Shown: in pieces, positions 45,408-54,949 of the stretch
Position numbering within the stretch: position 1 is the stretch's first letter
How the letters are laid out: every line of letters starts with the position of its first letter
Origin: Synechococcus sp. WH 5701
Lineage (GTDB): Bacteria > Cyanobacteriota > Cyanobacteriia > PCC-6307 > Cyanobiaceae
NCBI RefSeq assembly: GCF_000153045.1
Contig: NZ_CH724159.1
Location: 1,413,513-1,477,512 of the forward strand
Length of the DNA stretch: 64,000 nucleotides
Reading direction: 5' to 3'
The notes under the pieces: generated by a model
What the model was told of the DNA's origin: nothing
Database searches by the model: none
Seen by the model: the letters and a program-made list of their open reading frames with translations, nothing else
Translations under genes and position numbers: made by a program

Positions 45408-46079
45408 ATGCGCTTCACCGTTCCTCTGGCTCTGGCCACGGCCACAGCGTTCTCCGTCAGCGCTCTGCCAGTTCGGGCCTTCCCCGGTGCCAGCGTCAAC
45501 CTTGTGCGGGTGAATGGAGACGGGGTCACTGCCCTTCCTGGCCTTCAGCCCCCTTCGGTTCAGGTTCCCCCTTCGGCCCCCGGAACGGTCGAGCTGATCA
45601 GTCAGGCCTCAGGTGACACCCAGACTGACCGCGACATCACGGTGCTGCCCACAGGCACGGAAGATCTGGAAGTCCAGTACAGAGGAGCACTGCCTCAGTT
45701 CTCGGGCTCTGAATACATCTCACTTCGCAACAAGGCCACCGGGGATGAGGTGGAACGCATCTTCCTCAACTCCGATCGCGTCAGCTTCTCCAGTGATCGC
45801 AGCACGATCACGATCAATCCCGAAAGCACCATCGCCCCTAGAGAGGTGCTCTGTGCTCTGCTCCCCGATGGGCCTGGCAACTTGCCCACCCGCACCACAC
45901 CCTGCTGCTTCACCGTGGCCGCAGCCGCGCCTGCAGCGTATGTGGCCCCGGCTGGCAATCCCTTCCCTTGGTGGATCATTCCCGTCGGTCTCGGCCTTGG
46001 GGTTGGCATCTGCGCGATCGCCGGCTGCTTTGATGGCGGTGGTGGCGGTGGCGGTGGACGCAACAACTCGTCCCGCTGA
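45408..46079 (+). CDS. Secreted protein of unknown function, FPWW/Gly-rich tail (copy 1)
   Basis: 223 residues from ATG 45408, with signal peptide TVPLALATATAFSVSALPVRA. After the cleavage site it reads FPGASVNLVRVNGDGVTALP; the middle is a beta-rich domain (GRS of polar strands); then CALLPDGPGNLPTRTTPCCF. The end has NPFPWWIIPVGLGLGVGICA, a hydrophobic stretch, followed by a Gly run and NNSSR. The paralogue at 46290 is homologous throughout. I do not know the family. The tail looks like a membrane anchor. A strong terminator follows. Confidence 0.7.
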   Translation: MRFTVPLALATATAFSVSALPVRAFPGASVNLVRVNGDGVTALPGLQPPSVQVPPSAPGTVELISQASGDTQTDRDITVLPTGTEDLEVQYRGALPQFSGSEYISLRNKATGDEVERIFLNSDRVSFSSDRSTITINPESTIAPREVLCALLPDGPGNLPTRTTPCCFTVAAAAPAAYVAPAGNPFPWWIIPVGLGLGVGICAIAGCFDGGGGGGGGRNNSSR

Positions 46080-46106
46080 ACGCAGCAGCTTCAACTCTCT
46101 CTCCCT

Positions 46107-46139
46107 GGGCTGACCCCGAAAGGTCAGCCCAGTTTTTTT
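46107..46139 (+). terminator. Rho-independent terminator
   Basis: Stem GGGCTGACC / GGTCAGCCC with a six-base loop and a run of seven T after AG. It lies 28 bases beyond the copy-1 stop codon and separates it from copy 2, which must then have its own promoter (46140-46280). Confidence 0.9.
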
Positions 46140-46289
46140 ATGGGTGCTGCCGAGTGGACCAGCGATTGCCGAGGCGACGTCTTGAACCGAGCCCAAGGTG
46201 CAATCCTGAACGTGTGTCTTGATGATCACGTTTTTGCCCTGCTGGAGAACGCATAATGGCAAGGCGATTCATCGTTTTGGACGGCGTCC

Positions 46290-47012
46290 ATGCGCTCGGC
46301 ACTTTCCCTGGCTGTTCTCTCCGCTTTCACCGTCAGTACCCTCCCTGTTCAGGCCTTCCCAGGAGCGTCGGTCAACCTCGTCAGGGTGAGCGCGGATGGT
46401 GTCAGAGCCCTACCGGGTCTTGAGTCGCCACTCCCCGCCGCCGCCCCACCCTCTCTCGGAAGCGACGGTCAACTGCTCAGCCAGGCCGGAGCCAACGACG
46501 AAGAGCAGAGCGATATCACCTATCTCCTCTCCGGCGACGAGGACTTCGAAATCCGCTACGCCAGTCCCCTGCCCCTCAACCTCACCGGCAACATTTCCAT
46601 CCGCCGGCGCAGCGCCAATGCCAGCGATGGCTCCAATGGCGAGGAAGTGGAGTCCATCCCCCTGAATTCGCCCAACGTCACCATTTCCGAGGATCGTCTC
46701 ACCCTCACGATCAAGCACGACCGCGAACTGCGCGATGGTGAGACCCTCTGCGCCCTGTTGCCCGATGGTCCCTATGCCCTGCCTCAGCGCTTAACGCCCT
46801 GTTGCTTCCAGTTGGCCAAGGCGGCCACCAGCATGTCCAGAAAAACCAGCCCCTGCGGATTCATCATTCCTCCCTCAACCTCCAATCCCTTCCCTTGGTG
46901 GATGATCCCCGTCGGCTTGGGCCTTGGGGTTGGCATCTGCGCTGCAGCTGGCTGCTTCAACGGTGGTGGTGGTGGTGGTGGTGGCGGAGGCAACAACAAC
47001 GTGTCCCGTTGA
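46290..47012 (+). CDS. Secreted protein of unknown function, FPWW/Gly-rich tail (copy 2)
   Basis: 240 residues. Signal peptide ALSLAVLSAFTVSTLPVQA, then FPGASVNLVRVSADGVRALP, CALLPDGPYALPQRLTPCCF and the ending FPWWMIPVGLGLGVGICAA, AGCFNGGG, ten Gly, NNNVSR. Same architecture as copy 1 with a variable central part. Paired CC and the final C may form disulfides or a lipid-linked anchor. Role unknown. Confidence 0.7.
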   Translation: MRSALSLAVLSAFTVSTLPVQAFPGASVNLVRVSADGVRALPGLESPLPAAAPPSLGSDGQLLSQAGANDEEQSDITYLLSGDEDFEIRYASPLPLNLTGNISIRRRSANASDGSNGEEVESIPLNSPNVTISEDRLTLTIKHDRELRDGETLCALLPDGPYALPQRLTPCCFQLAKAATSMSRKTSPCGFIIPPSTSNPFPWWMIPVGLGLGVGICAAAGCFNGGGGGGGGGGNNNVSR

Positions 47013-47102
47013 TGCAGCCGAAGGATGGTCGGCGCGTTCCTTTTTTGCTTCGCCTCTGGCCATCCCGATTACACTCAATCCAGTCCGACACACCCCTCCA
47101 TC

Positions 47103-47360
47103 ATGGTCAGAGTTCTCGTAACCGGCGCACTCGCCTGCAGCGCCCTGGCAGCTCCAGCCTTTGCCGCTGATCTTGCCGACGTGCCCAGCTGCCTGAAGCC
47201 CCGCACCCTCAGCGCCGTCACCGCCACGATCACCCAGGCCAGCGTGATCAAGGATCCTCTGGTTGCCCAGGGGTTCCGGACCTCTGACCCCGCCTGCACC
47301 TACCAAGTGGCCCGCCCTCAGCCCGTGTTCCAGGAAGTGCCCGTGCGCGGTCTCTGGTGA
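47103..47360 (+). CDS. Small secreted protein
   Basis: 85 residues from ATG 47103. A signal peptide VLVTGALACSALAAPAFAAD is followed by LADVPSCLKPRTLSAVTATI and DPACTYQVARPQP. Two Cys could form a disulfide. Not recognised. It precedes cysS by about 60 bases and may share a transcript only by read-through. Confidence 0.6.
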   Translation: MVRVLVTGALACSALAAPAFAADLADVPSCLKPRTLSAVTATITQASVIKDPLVAQGFRTSDPACTYQVARPQPVFQEVPVRGLW

Positions 47361-47423
47361 TCAGCTGATCGCAGGGTCAGAGCCCTGACCCCTTACGGTG
47401 CCTTCAGCTTCTGATGGCCGGCC

Positions 47424-48905
47424 TTGACCCTGCGGCTCACCAACACCCTCACCAAGCGCACCGAGCCATTTCAGCCTCGGGTGCCCGGCGAGGTTTCGAT
47501 CTATTGCTGCGGGGTCACGGTCTACGACCTCTGCCACCTCGGCCATGCCCGCAGTTACATCGTCTGGGATGTGCTCCGCCGGTATCTGATCTGGAGAGGG
47601 TACCGGGTCACCTTTGTTCAGAACATCACCGACATCGACGACAAGATCCTCAGGCGTGCCGCCGAAGAGGGCAGCTCGATGGAAGTGGTGAGCGAACGCA
47701 ACATCACGGCCTTCCGTGATGATATGGATTCCCTGAACATCCTTCCTCCCGACAGAGTCCCCCGCGCCACCCGATGCCTCGATGGCATCCGCGCCATGAT
47801 CGCCGAGCTGGAAGCCTCCGGAGCCGCCTATTCCGCCGACGGAGATGTCTATTTTGCCGTGATGGGCCAGCCCGATTACGGCAAACTGAGCGGACGCAGT
47901 CTCAGCGATCAACAGGACGGAGCCAGCGGCAGACTCAACAGCGACGAGGAATCCCGCAAGCGCCATCCCTTCGACTTCGCCCTCTGGAAAGGTGCCAAAC
48001 CCGGGGAGCCCAGCTTCCCCTCGCCTTGGGGTCCAGGGCGGCCAGGCTGGCACATCGAATGCTCTGCGATGGTGCGGCAGGAACTGGGCACCACCATCGA
48101 CATTCACCTGGGCGGATCAGACCTGATCTTTCCCCACCATGAGAATGAAATTGCCCAGTCGGAAGCGGCCAACGGGGAACCCCTAGCCCGCTACTGGCTG
48201 CATAACGGCATGGTCAATGTTGATGGGGAGAAGATGTCGAAATCCCTCGGCAACTTCACCACGATCCGTGCCTTGCTGGCCAGTGGTGTCTCAGCGATGA
48301 CCCTGCGCCTGTTCGTGCTCCAGGCCCACTACCGCAAACCGCTCGATTTCAGCCGTGAAGCCCTCGACGCAGCCGCCACTGGCTGGCATGGGCTCAACGA
48401 AGCCCTCGGGCTGGGCCTGAACACCACCTTCAGCGCGGCACTGGGATGGGCAGACGTGGCCGCTGCGACCCAACCCGCCCCTGGCCACGACGCGGGTCTG
48501 GAGACCAGTCGTCAGGGATTCATCGACGCCCTCGACGACGATCTCAACACCTCCGCCGCGCTGGCGGTGCTGTTCGAGCTCGCCCGTCCTCTGCGGGCCC
48601 TGGCCCGGCGGCTCGAGCGTGGAGCAGAGGCCAGTGGCGAGGATCGTGCTTTGCACGCCCGTTGGCTGCTGCTGCAGGAGCTCAGCGGCGTCCTGGGCCT
48701 GGAGCCTGAGATCAGCTCCAGAAGCGAAGCCGAAGCGGGCGCTGGTCCGGCCCCCGCCCAGATCCTGGCCCTGATCAGCGAGCGCCTGGCTGCCCGCCAG
48801 CAGAAGCGCTATCCCGAAGCCGATGCCATCCGCGACCGGCTGCGCTCCGAAGGCATCGAGCTGATCGATCGGCCCGACGGAACCACCGAGTGGATCCGTC
48901 GCTGA
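47424..48905 (+). CDS. cysS: Cysteinyl-tRNA synthetase
   Basis: 493 residues from TTG 47424, the only near start in frame (TGA at 47412). Zn-binding [16 protein letters not shown] contains the HIGH-like motif, [13 protein letters not shown] is typical, and [11 protein letters not shown] is the KMSKS loop; [16 protein letters not shown] has the right surroundings. The C-terminal anticodon part is complete. It charges tRNA-Cys in the cytoplasm. Start codon TTG is unusual and may limit expression. Confidence 0.96.
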   Translation: MTLRLTNTLTKRTEPFQPRVPGEVSIYCCGVTVYDLCHLGHARSYIVWDVLRRYLIWRGYRVTFVQNITDIDDKILRRAAEEGSSMEVVSERNITAFRDDMDSLNILPPDRVPRATRCLDGIRAMIAELEASGAAYSADGDVYFAVMGQPDYGKLSGRSLSDQQDGASGRLNSDEESRKRHPFDFALWKGAKPGEPSFPSPWGPGRPGWHIECSAMVRQELGTTIDIHLGGSDLIFPHHENEIAQSEAANGEPLARYWLHNGMVNVDGEKMSKSLGNFTTIRALLASGVSAMTLRLFVLQAHYRKPLDFSREALDAAATGWHGLNEALGLGLNTTFSAALGWADVAAATQPAPGHDAGLETSRQGFIDALDDDLNTSAALAVLFELARPLRALARRLERGAEASGEDRALHARWLLLQELSGVLGLEPEISSRSEAEAGAGPAPAQILALISERLAARQQKRYPEADAIRDRLRSEGIELIDRPDGTTEWIRR

Positions 48906-48907
48906 CG

Positions 48908-49177
48908 TCAGCGAGAGTCCTCGGCCGGCGCTGAAGCCCCCGGCGCCTGACCGCGCATCAGCGTTTCGATCCGGCGGATGCGCAGCCGGGTCGTCTCCCA
49001 CACCTCCAGCCTGAAGGTACCGTCGGCCGCCGCCGGGGTGCCTGGTGGGGCCTCCGCCAGGGAGCCGCGCAGCTGCTCCACCATCGCCTCGATGTCGTCA
49101 CCAGCCTCGAAGGCATCCCAGAGCTCCCGCTCCAGCCGCGCCCGCTCGATGAAATTCCAACGCTTGAGCCAGAGCAT
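48908..49177 (-). CDS. Small protein of unknown function
   Basis: 89 residues from ATG 49177: MLWLKRWNFIERARLERELW, helical and charged, then DAFEAGDDIEAMVEQLRGSL, with an EVWETTRLRIRRIETLMRG tail. Upstream in frame a hydrophobic stretch ([12 protein letters not shown]) might belong to a longer start. Position between cysS and dxr, on the opposite strand, is like that in related genomes. Function unknown. The longer frame extending over dxr is a shadow. Confidence 0.55.
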   Translation of the reverse strand: MLWLKRWNFIERARLERELWDAFEAGDDIEAMVEQLRGSLAEAPPGTPAAADGTFRLEVWETTRLRIRRIETLMRGQAPGASAPAEDSR

Positions 49178-49270
49178 CGCGGCCGCCAGGGGTGAAGAGC
49201 ACCAGCCCAGCCAGTGTGCACGAGCCGCTGGGATCGGTGGGAGACTGGCGCCCGTCGCAGGGATGGCCTG

Positions 49271-50512
49271 GTGAAAGCGATCAGCGTGCTCGGCTCCACA
49301 GGGTCGATCGGCACCCAGACCCTGGCGATCGTGGAGGAGTTCCCCGAGCGCTTCCGGGTGGTGGCGCTCACGGCGGGCCGCAATCTCGATCTGCTGATCG
49401 ATCAGATCCGGCGCCATGCCCCCGAGGTGGTGGCCCTGGCTGAGCCCGAGGCCCTGCCTGAGCTGCGCCGCCGCCTGGAGGCGCTGGAGCCCTCCCAGCA
49501 GCCGGCACGCCAGCCTGAGCTGGTGGGGGGAAGCGAAGGGCTCTGCGCCGCCGCCGCCTGGCCCAGCGCCGAGTTGGTGGTGACGGGCATCGTGGGCTGC
49601 GCCGGCCTGCTGCCCACCCTCGCGGCAATCAAGGCCGGCAAGGATCTGGCCCTGGCCAACAAGGAAACCCTGATCGCCGCCGGGCCGGTGGTGCTGCCGG
49701 CCCTGAAGGCCAGCGGCAGCCGCCTGCTGCCCGCCGACTCCGAGCACTCCGCCCTGTTCCAGTGCCTGCAGGGGACCCCCTGGGCCGACACCGCCCGTCT
49801 CTCCACCGGCGTTCCCACCCCCGGCCTGCGCCGCATCCAGCTCACCGCCTCCGGCGGTGCCTTCCGCGACTGGCCCGCTTCTGATCTCGCCAAGGCCACC
49901 GTGGCCGATGCCACCAGCCATCCCAACTGGAGCATGGGCCGCAAGATCACGGTGGATTCCGCCACCTTGATGAACAAGGGCCTGGAGGTGATCGAAGCCC
50001 ATTACCTCTTCGGGCTCGACTACGACCACATCGAGATCGTCATCCACCCCCAGAGCATCATCCACTCGATGGTGGAGCTGGCCGACAGCTCGGTGCTCGC
50101 CCAGCTGGGCTGGCCCGACATGCGCCTGCCGCTGCTCTACTGCCTCAGCTGGCCCGAGCGGCTCGAGACCCCCTGGCGGCGCCTCGATCTCACCGAGGTG
50201 GGCCAGCTCACCTTCCGCGCCCCCGACGAGCAGAAATACCCCTGCATGGGCCTGGCCTACGCCGCCGGCCGCGCCGGCGGCACCATGCCCGCGGTGCTCA
50301 ACGCCGCCAACGAACAGGCCGTGGCCCTGTTCCTCGAAGAAAGGATCGCCTTCCTCGACATTCCCCTCCTGATCGAGGCGGTCTGCGAGCGCCACAGCGC
50401 CGACCTGCGCCAGGACCCCAGCCTCGATGACGTGCTGGCCATCGACGCCTGGGCCCGCCTGGCCACCAGCGAGCTGGCCTCCACCGCCTCGCCTGCTCTG
50501 CTCACGGCATGA
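49271..50512 (+). CDS. dxr: 1-deoxy-D-xylulose 5-phosphate reductoisomerase
   Basis: 413 residues from GTG 49271 ([18 protein letters not shown]). NADPH loop [34 protein letters not shown] and [19 protein letters not shown] are the catalytic and substrate motifs. It makes 2-C-methyl-D-erythritol 4-phosphate in the MEP pathway for isoprenoids (chlorophyll tails, carotenoids). Complete. The ferredoxin-like gene starts ten bases later. Confidence 0.97.
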   Translation: MKAISVLGSTGSIGTQTLAIVEEFPERFRVVALTAGRNLDLLIDQIRRHAPEVVALAEPEALPELRRRLEALEPSQQPARQPELVGGSEGLCAAAAWPSAELVVTGIVGCAGLLPTLAAIKAGKDLALANKETLIAAGPVVLPALKASGSRLLPADSEHSALFQCLQGTPWADTARLSTGVPTPGLRRIQLTASGGAFRDWPASDLAKATVADATSHPNWSMGRKITVDSATLMNKGLEVIEAHYLFGLDYDHIEIVIHPQSIIHSMVELADSSVLAQLGWPDMRLPLLYCLSWPERLETPWRRLDLTEVGQLTFRAPDEQKYPCMGLAYAAGRAGGTMPAVLNAANEQAVALFLEERIAFLDIPLLIEAVCERHSADLRQDPSLDDVLAIDAWARLATSELASTASPALLTA

Positions 50513-50522
50513 AGATCCTGCC

Positions 50523-50855
50523 GTGAAGGTTCAGCACCACCTGCTGCTCTGCGCCACTCCCACCAAAGCCCTCTGCGGCGACCCGCAGATTGGGGCCGCC
50601 AGCTGGGGCCGGCTCAAGCAGCTGGTCAAGGAGCGCGGCCTGGAGCAGCCCGAACGCCCTGAGGGGGTGGTGCTGCGCACCAAGGCCGACTGCCTGCGCA
50701 TCTGCGCCGGTGGACCGATCCTGCTGATCTGGCCGGAGGGAATCGCCTACGGCGGGGTCAGCCCCAAGCGGATCGAGCGGATCGTGGAGGAGCACCTGAT
50801 CGGCGGCCGGCCCATCGAGGAGTGGATCGTGCGGCGCCTCAGCCTGCGGCGCTGA
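50523..50855 (+). CDS. [2Fe-2S] thioredoxin-like ferredoxin
   Basis: 110 residues from GTG 50523. Cys residues in LLLCATPTKALCGDP and ADCLRICAGGPILLIWPEGI fit the thioredoxin-like 2Fe-2S ferredoxin family (two cysteines early, C-x3-C later). The sequence YGGVSPKRIERIVEEHLIGG is the usual ending. Probably an electron carrier; partner unknown. It overlaps the 3' end of the convergent hydrolase gene by 17 bases. Confidence 0.87.
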   Translation: MKVQHHLLLCATPTKALCGDPQIGAASWGRLKQLVKERGLEQPERPEGVVLRTKADCLRICAGGPILLIWPEGIAYGGVSPKRIERIVEEHLIGGRPIEEWIVRRLSLRR

Positions 50856-51858
50856 GCCGCTCGCCCAGCCAGCGCAGCACCAGCTGATCCGACCAGCACC
50901 CCCCGGGGGCGTGAAAGCCGTTGTGCCCGCCGCCGGGGCTGAGCACCACCTCCAGGGGCGGCCCCAGGGCCAGGGCGCCAGCGGCTGGAACCCAGGGATC
51001 ATCGAGGGCCTGCACGACCAGAGTGGGCGGCAGCGGGGGCTGTCCGGGCTCCGGCTGCAGCAGCCGCGGCAGGGGGCTGGCCTGGCGGTAATAGGCGTCG
51101 ACACTGGCGTAGCCCCAGCGCGGTGCCGTGATCAGGGAATCGAAGCCGCGGATGCTGTTCAACCGCCGCAGGCGTTCAACCAGCACCTCATCAGGCCTGG
51201 GACCGTCATTGAGGGTCTGCTGGCGCAGGCGCTCCAGCAGCCAGCGCTCGTAGAGGCGGTTGCGCGGGCTGGAGATGGTGGCGGAGCAGTGGGCCAGATC
51301 GAGGGGGCTGCTCACCAGCGCCAGCCCCTCCAGCTGCGCCACCCCATCCAGCACGGCATTGAGCAACACCGTGCCCCCCAGAGAGAGCCCCACCGCCAGC
51401 AGGGGCCCATCAACCGCCAGCTCCCGGGCCCGCCCCAGGGCCGGCGCCAGATCAGTGCTGCAGCGGGCGGCATAGGTGCCGCTGGCCAGGGCCCGCCCTT
51501 CACCGGCGCCACGCATGTTCAGGCGCAGCACCGCGAAGCCGGCCCGGTTCAGGCACCAGCCCAGCCGCCGCACGCCCTCGGCCTGACTGGAGCCGCCCAG
51601 GCCGTGCAACAGCAGCACCAGCGCCCTGGGTCGGCCACCTGGTGCCTCTGGAGCCGGCGGATCGAGCCAGGCGAGCAGGGAACCGCCCTCACCCTGGCTG
51701 GAAGGCCCAAGGGGAAATTCAATGGGGGTGCTCTCGCGCTGCGGCAGCACATCCGGCCGGAGCGTGTCGCGCAGGGTCTGCAGGTCGGGGCCCCACCAGG
51801 GCGGCCGGGGCCGGAACGGCTGCAGCCCCAACCGCTCCAGCAGGGCCTGGGAGCTCAC
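50839..51858 (-). CDS. YheT-like alpha/beta hydrolase
   Basis: 339 residues from GTG 51858, coupled to the upstream stop (GTGA). PWWGPDLQTLRDTLRPD is the YheT-family opening; LVLLLHGLGGSSQAEGVRRL forms the oxyanion region, LLAVGLSLGGTVLLNAVLDG the nucleophile elbow (G-L-S-L-G), QALDDPWVP the acid and GGGHNGFH the His. Substrate unknown. Confidence 0.87.
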   Translation of the reverse strand: MSSQALLERLGLQPFRPRPPWWGPDLQTLRDTLRPDVLPQRESTPIEFPLGPSSQGEGGSLLAWLDPPAPEAPGGRPRALVLLLHGLGGSSQAEGVRRLGWCLNRAGFAVLRLNMRGAGEGRALASGTYAARCSTDLAPALGRARELAVDGPLLAVGLSLGGTVLLNAVLDGVAQLEGLALVSSPLDLAHCSATISSPRNRLYERWLLERLRQQTLNDGPRPDEVLVERLRRLNSIRGFDSLITAPRWGYASVDAYYRQASPLPRLLQPEPGQPPLPPTLVVQALDDPWVPAAGALALGPPLEVVLSPGGGHNGFHAPGGCWSDQLVLRWLGERLSAAG

Positions 51859-52547
51859 ACCGGCTGGGGCTGAACGGCAAGCCACTCGGCCAGGGAGCGG
51901 GGCTCCACCCCGGCATCGCTGGTGACCTCGATGATCCGCCCGATCGAAGCCGGCGAGTCCAGGGCATCCAGGCACACCCGGGCGACCAGCCGGCGGGGAA
52001 TGCTGTTGCTCTCCTGCTGGTCAGGCCCGCTGAAGCGGATGCCCTGGGCGTCGAGGTTCTCCTCCGTCTCCTTGAGTCCACCGGGGCGCACCACGGTCCA
52101 ATCCAGGCCACTGGCCTCCAGCCAGCGCTCCCCCAGCCGCTTCCAGACCAGGATCAGGCCGAAGAGGTTGAGGGGATGCAACCAGCGGCCGCTGCAGAGC
52201 GAGCTCACCAGCACCACCCGCTTCACCCCGGCCGCCGCGCAGGCGGCGCACTGCTGACGGATCGCCAGGGCATCCACCTTCAAGGGGCCCGCCAGATCCA
52301 CCGAGGGGCGGGCGCCGGTGGCGATCACCAGGGCCTGGACCCCCGCCAGGGCCTGCTCCAGGGCGGCTTGATCACCGAGCTCCAGTCGGATCAGCTCGGC
52401 CCCCTGCAGCCCCTCGGGAACCTCAGATCCAGGGCGCAGCAGAGCCTTGACCCGGTAGCCCCGGGCCAGGGCCTCCTGGACGACACGCCAACCGGTCTTG
52501 CCGGAGGCTCCGCTCACAGCCAGCGTGGACGAGGACTCGGAAGGCAC
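51855..52547 (-). CDS. NAD(P)H-binding SDR-like protein
   Basis: 230 residues from GTG 52547 (VPSESSSTLAVSGASGKTG). The NAD(P)-binding loop is LAVSGASGKTGWRVVQEAL; VKRVVLVSSLCSGRWLHPLN and GLDWTVVRPGGLKE are typical of atypical SDRs (NmrA/Ycf39-like). No Y-x3-K. The frame extends to 52655. Possibly a redox sensor or reductase; substrate unknown. It overlaps the hydrolase start. Confidence 0.83.
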   Translation of the reverse strand: MPSESSSTLAVSGASGKTGWRVVQEALARGYRVKALLRPGSEVPEGLQGAELIRLELGDQAALEQALAGVQALVIATGARPSVDLAGPLKVDALAIRQQCAACAAAGVKRVVLVSSLCSGRWLHPLNLFGLILVWKRLGERWLEASGLDWTVVRPGGLKETEENLDAQGIRFSGPDQQESNSIPRRLVARVCLDALDSPASIGRIIEVTSDAGVEPRSLAEWLAVQPQPV

Positions 52548-52552
52548 GGTTC

Positions 52553-52855
52553 TCAGCAGAGCGGCATCAGCTCCTGTTCTAGGCACCGGGCCCGGGGGAA
52601 GTCCCCCTGACGGCGCAACTGACGCACCCGCAGGATCATGGGGTCGATGTCGCACAGCTGGCTGTAGCAGACCTCCAGGTGGTCATGGGAACCAGGCTGG
52701 GAGCGGCTGATGGGATGGGGGTTGTCCAACGGTGATCGAGGCGGGGCCAGAGGCAGGCAAAGCGATTTGACCGGAGAAGCGGTCTGACCAGGGAAGGTTC
52801 GGAGCGATGCCTGGAAGTTAGGGAGGCTGCCGGCGTCTGCCCTGGTGACAAACAC
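52553..52855 (-). CDS. Small protein of unknown function
   Basis: Up to 100 residues; only the C-terminal part (HDHLEVCYSQLCDIDP, RVRQLRRQGDFPRARCLEQE) looks like a conserved protein, so the true start could be the TTG that gives DNPHPISRS or later. Not recognised. Ends five bases before the SDR start. Confidence 0.5.
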   Translation of the reverse strand: MFVTRADAGSLPNFQASLRTFPGQTASPVKSLCLPLAPPRSPLDNPHPISRSQPGSHDHLEVCYSQLCDIDPMILRVRQLRRQGDFPRARCLEQELMPLC

Positions 52856-52909
52856 TCATTTCCAGGCCGCAGCACGCACAATGGCGCCACCCCTGCCGGC
52901 GCCGCTGCC

Positions 52910-54379
52910 ATGGACACCGACGCCCGCGGCAGGCCGTCCTTTGACCTTGGCAGCGCCCCTGGCCTGCAGCTGCGCCCGCGCCAGTGGCAGTCGCAGCTGA
53001 TCAACCTGCTGCGCCGGCGCCTGGAGGTGCCCGGCAGCCTGGGCAACGACGTGCTGGTCCACGCCGGACCCGGCGCCGGCAAGACCTTCGGGGCCCTGCT
53101 GGGCTTCCAGTCGCTGCTGCGGGAGGGTCGGCTCGCCCATCTGCTGGTGTTCTGCCACCGCAGTTCGATCGCCGCCCAATGGCGCGACTCGGCCCGCCAG
53201 CTGGGGCTGCAGCTGCGCGAGTGGGATCCGGCTCAGGCCCCCGAGCGCGACCAGGGGCTGCTGCTCAGCTATCAGAGCGCCGCACGGCACCGACACCGGC
53301 TGCAGCAGGAGCTGACGTGCCTCCTGCCCGGGCCCACCCTCACGGTGGCCGATGAGGTGCATCACCTTGGTCTTGATCCGGAGGAACCGGAAGCCACGGC
53401 CTGGGGCCATGCCTTCAGCGAGCTGAGCCGGGACCATGCTCTGCGCCTGGGCCTGAGCGGCACCCCCTTCCGCGCCGACAACCTGGCCTTCTGTGCCGCC
53501 AGGCGCGTACCCCGGCGCCAGGAGGGGGTGCTGGTGGAGCAGATCGAGCCCGACCTGAGCGTGGAGCCCCGCCAGCTGATCGTGGCTGGCGATGTCAGGC
53601 CGCTGGAGTTTCGCTTCCAGGACGGCTGGGTGGACCATGGCCATAGCGAGGGGGAGCGGGAGAGCGAGGCAGAGCGATCACCCCTGTCGCTGGAAACCCG
53701 CGAGAGCTGGCGGGCCCGCAATCTGCGCCGCGCCATCCGTCCGGGCGACCACAGCAGCATTGCCCTGCGGGTGCTGCTCAATGCCCGCCAGCGCCTCGCC
53801 AAGCTGCGCCTCGCCGACCATCCCCAGGCGGGCGGGCTGGTGATTGCCCGCGACATCGCCCATGCACGCGGACTCAGTGGCCTGCTGGAGGAGGAGGGGG
53901 ACCGGGTGCGGCTGGTGCACTCCCAGGATCCCGAGGCGGCCGCCCATCTCCAGGCCTTCCGCACCGGGGAAGCCGACTGGCTGGTGAGCATCGACATGTG
54001 CGCCGAAGGATTCGATGCCCCACGGCTGCGGGTGGTGGCCTACCTGAGCACCGTGGTGACCCGCAGCCGCTTCCTGCAGGCCATCACCAGGGCCGTACGG
54101 GTCGATCCCGGCCGGGCGGCCCTTGAGCCCGTACCCCGCCATCCCTCCTACGTGTATGCACCGGCCGATCCACTGCTGATGGGCTACGCCCGCAGCTGGT
54201 CCGTGGCGGAGGCCTACGTGATCCGGCCCAGATCCCTGCCGGAGGAGGCGCTGGGAGCAACAGGAGCTGGAGCGGGGGGTCAGCAGCTGCCGCTGGAGGC
54301 CCTGCGCGATGGAGCCGGAGAGGTGATCCACCTGCGCGGTCCCCAATTGCCAGGGTTTCTTGACAGACGAAGCTCCTGA
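52910..54379 (+). CDS. Superfamily 2 DEAD/DEAH helicase (RAD25/XPB-like)
   Basis: 489 residues. Walker A HAGPGAGKTFGALLG, motif Ia HLLVFCHRSSIAAQWR, motif II TVADEVHHLG, motif III LRLGLSGTPFRADN, motif V SIDMCAEGFDAPRLRVVAYL, motif VI FLQAITRAVRV. The two RecA domains are complete. Such helicases work in repair or transcription restart; the exact role is unknown. Divergent from the SDR genes by about 50 bases. Confidence 0.88.
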   Translation: MDTDARGRPSFDLGSAPGLQLRPRQWQSQLINLLRRRLEVPGSLGNDVLVHAGPGAGKTFGALLGFQSLLREGRLAHLLVFCHRSSIAAQWRDSARQLGLQLREWDPAQAPERDQGLLLSYQSAARHRHRLQQELTCLLPGPTLTVADEVHHLGLDPEEPEATAWGHAFSELSRDHALRLGLSGTPFRADNLAFCAARRVPRRQEGVLVEQIEPDLSVEPRQLIVAGDVRPLEFRFQDGWVDHGHSEGERESEAERSPLSLETRESWRARNLRRAIRPGDHSSIALRVLLNARQRLAKLRLADHPQAGGLVIARDIAHARGLSGLLEEEGDRVRLVHSQDPEAAAHLQAFRTGEADWLVSIDMCAEGFDAPRLRVVAYLSTVVTRSRFLQAITRAVRVDPGRAALEPVPRHPSYVYAPADPLLMGYARSWSVAEAYVIRPRSLPEEALGATGAGAGGQQLPLEALRDGAGEVIHLRGPQLPGFLDRRSS

Positions 54380-54511
54380 ACGCCCGAGCCACAGCCACCG
54401 ATCCAGTGGCGCTGGTTACAGCACAAAAACGAAGAGACTACGAACATCTGCAAACCAACATCACGGATGGCCTAATGGCCATCCAACCTGGTGCCCACCT
54501 GGAGATGGATC

Positions 54512-54724
54512 ATGACCAAGGCCTCTCCCCACCGTCAGCTCACCGCTCTGGTCAGCTGGGCTGTGGCCCGCATCGCCGAACTCGACCATCTGGAGCGCTA
54601 CGAGGAGAGCTTTGCGCTCACCGAAGAGTTCCGTGACTGGATCCTCGGCCTCGACCACCAACCTGAGCGGCTCGAGACCCTTCTGATACCCCAGGGGCTT
54701 GGGACCCTGGACATGGCGGAATAA
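54512..54724 (+). CDS. Small protein of unknown function
   Basis: 70 residues from ATG 54512 (MTKASPHRQLTALVSWAVAR) with EELDHLERYEESFALTEEFR-like helical text. Not recognised; composition typical of a folded protein. Upstream 54380-54511 shows no gene. Confidence 0.55.
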   Translation: MTKASPHRQLTALVSWAVARIAELDHLERYEESFALTEEFRDWILGLDHQPERLETLLIPQGLGTLDMAE

Positions 54725-54949
54725 GCGAAGCCACGGCAGCCGAGGAAGCTGAAGGCAAATCTAAGGGAATCCTTAAGAAGTCAGCCGCCTCAGTCGACCC
54801 TCTTTTCTTTTCTTCAACATTGCAGAGCGGGCCAGCCCCGTCCGTACGGCTTCGTCCCTGGCTCTCGACGCCGCCAGAGCCGGGGCGCTGTCCACAGGCC
54901 CGCGCACCGTGGCCTAAGCTCAACTCATAGTCAGTCCGCATTAGACCCG

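Noticed and set aside
48908..50395. A 495-codon minus-strand frame over dxr
   Set aside because: Only its end (48908-49177) looks like a protein; the rest is antisense to dxr, whose motifs are unmistakable. High GC keeps reverse frames open.
54406..54636. A 76-codon plus frame overlapping 54512-54724
   Set aside because: Composition is random-like, while the frame at 54512 reads as a folded protein.
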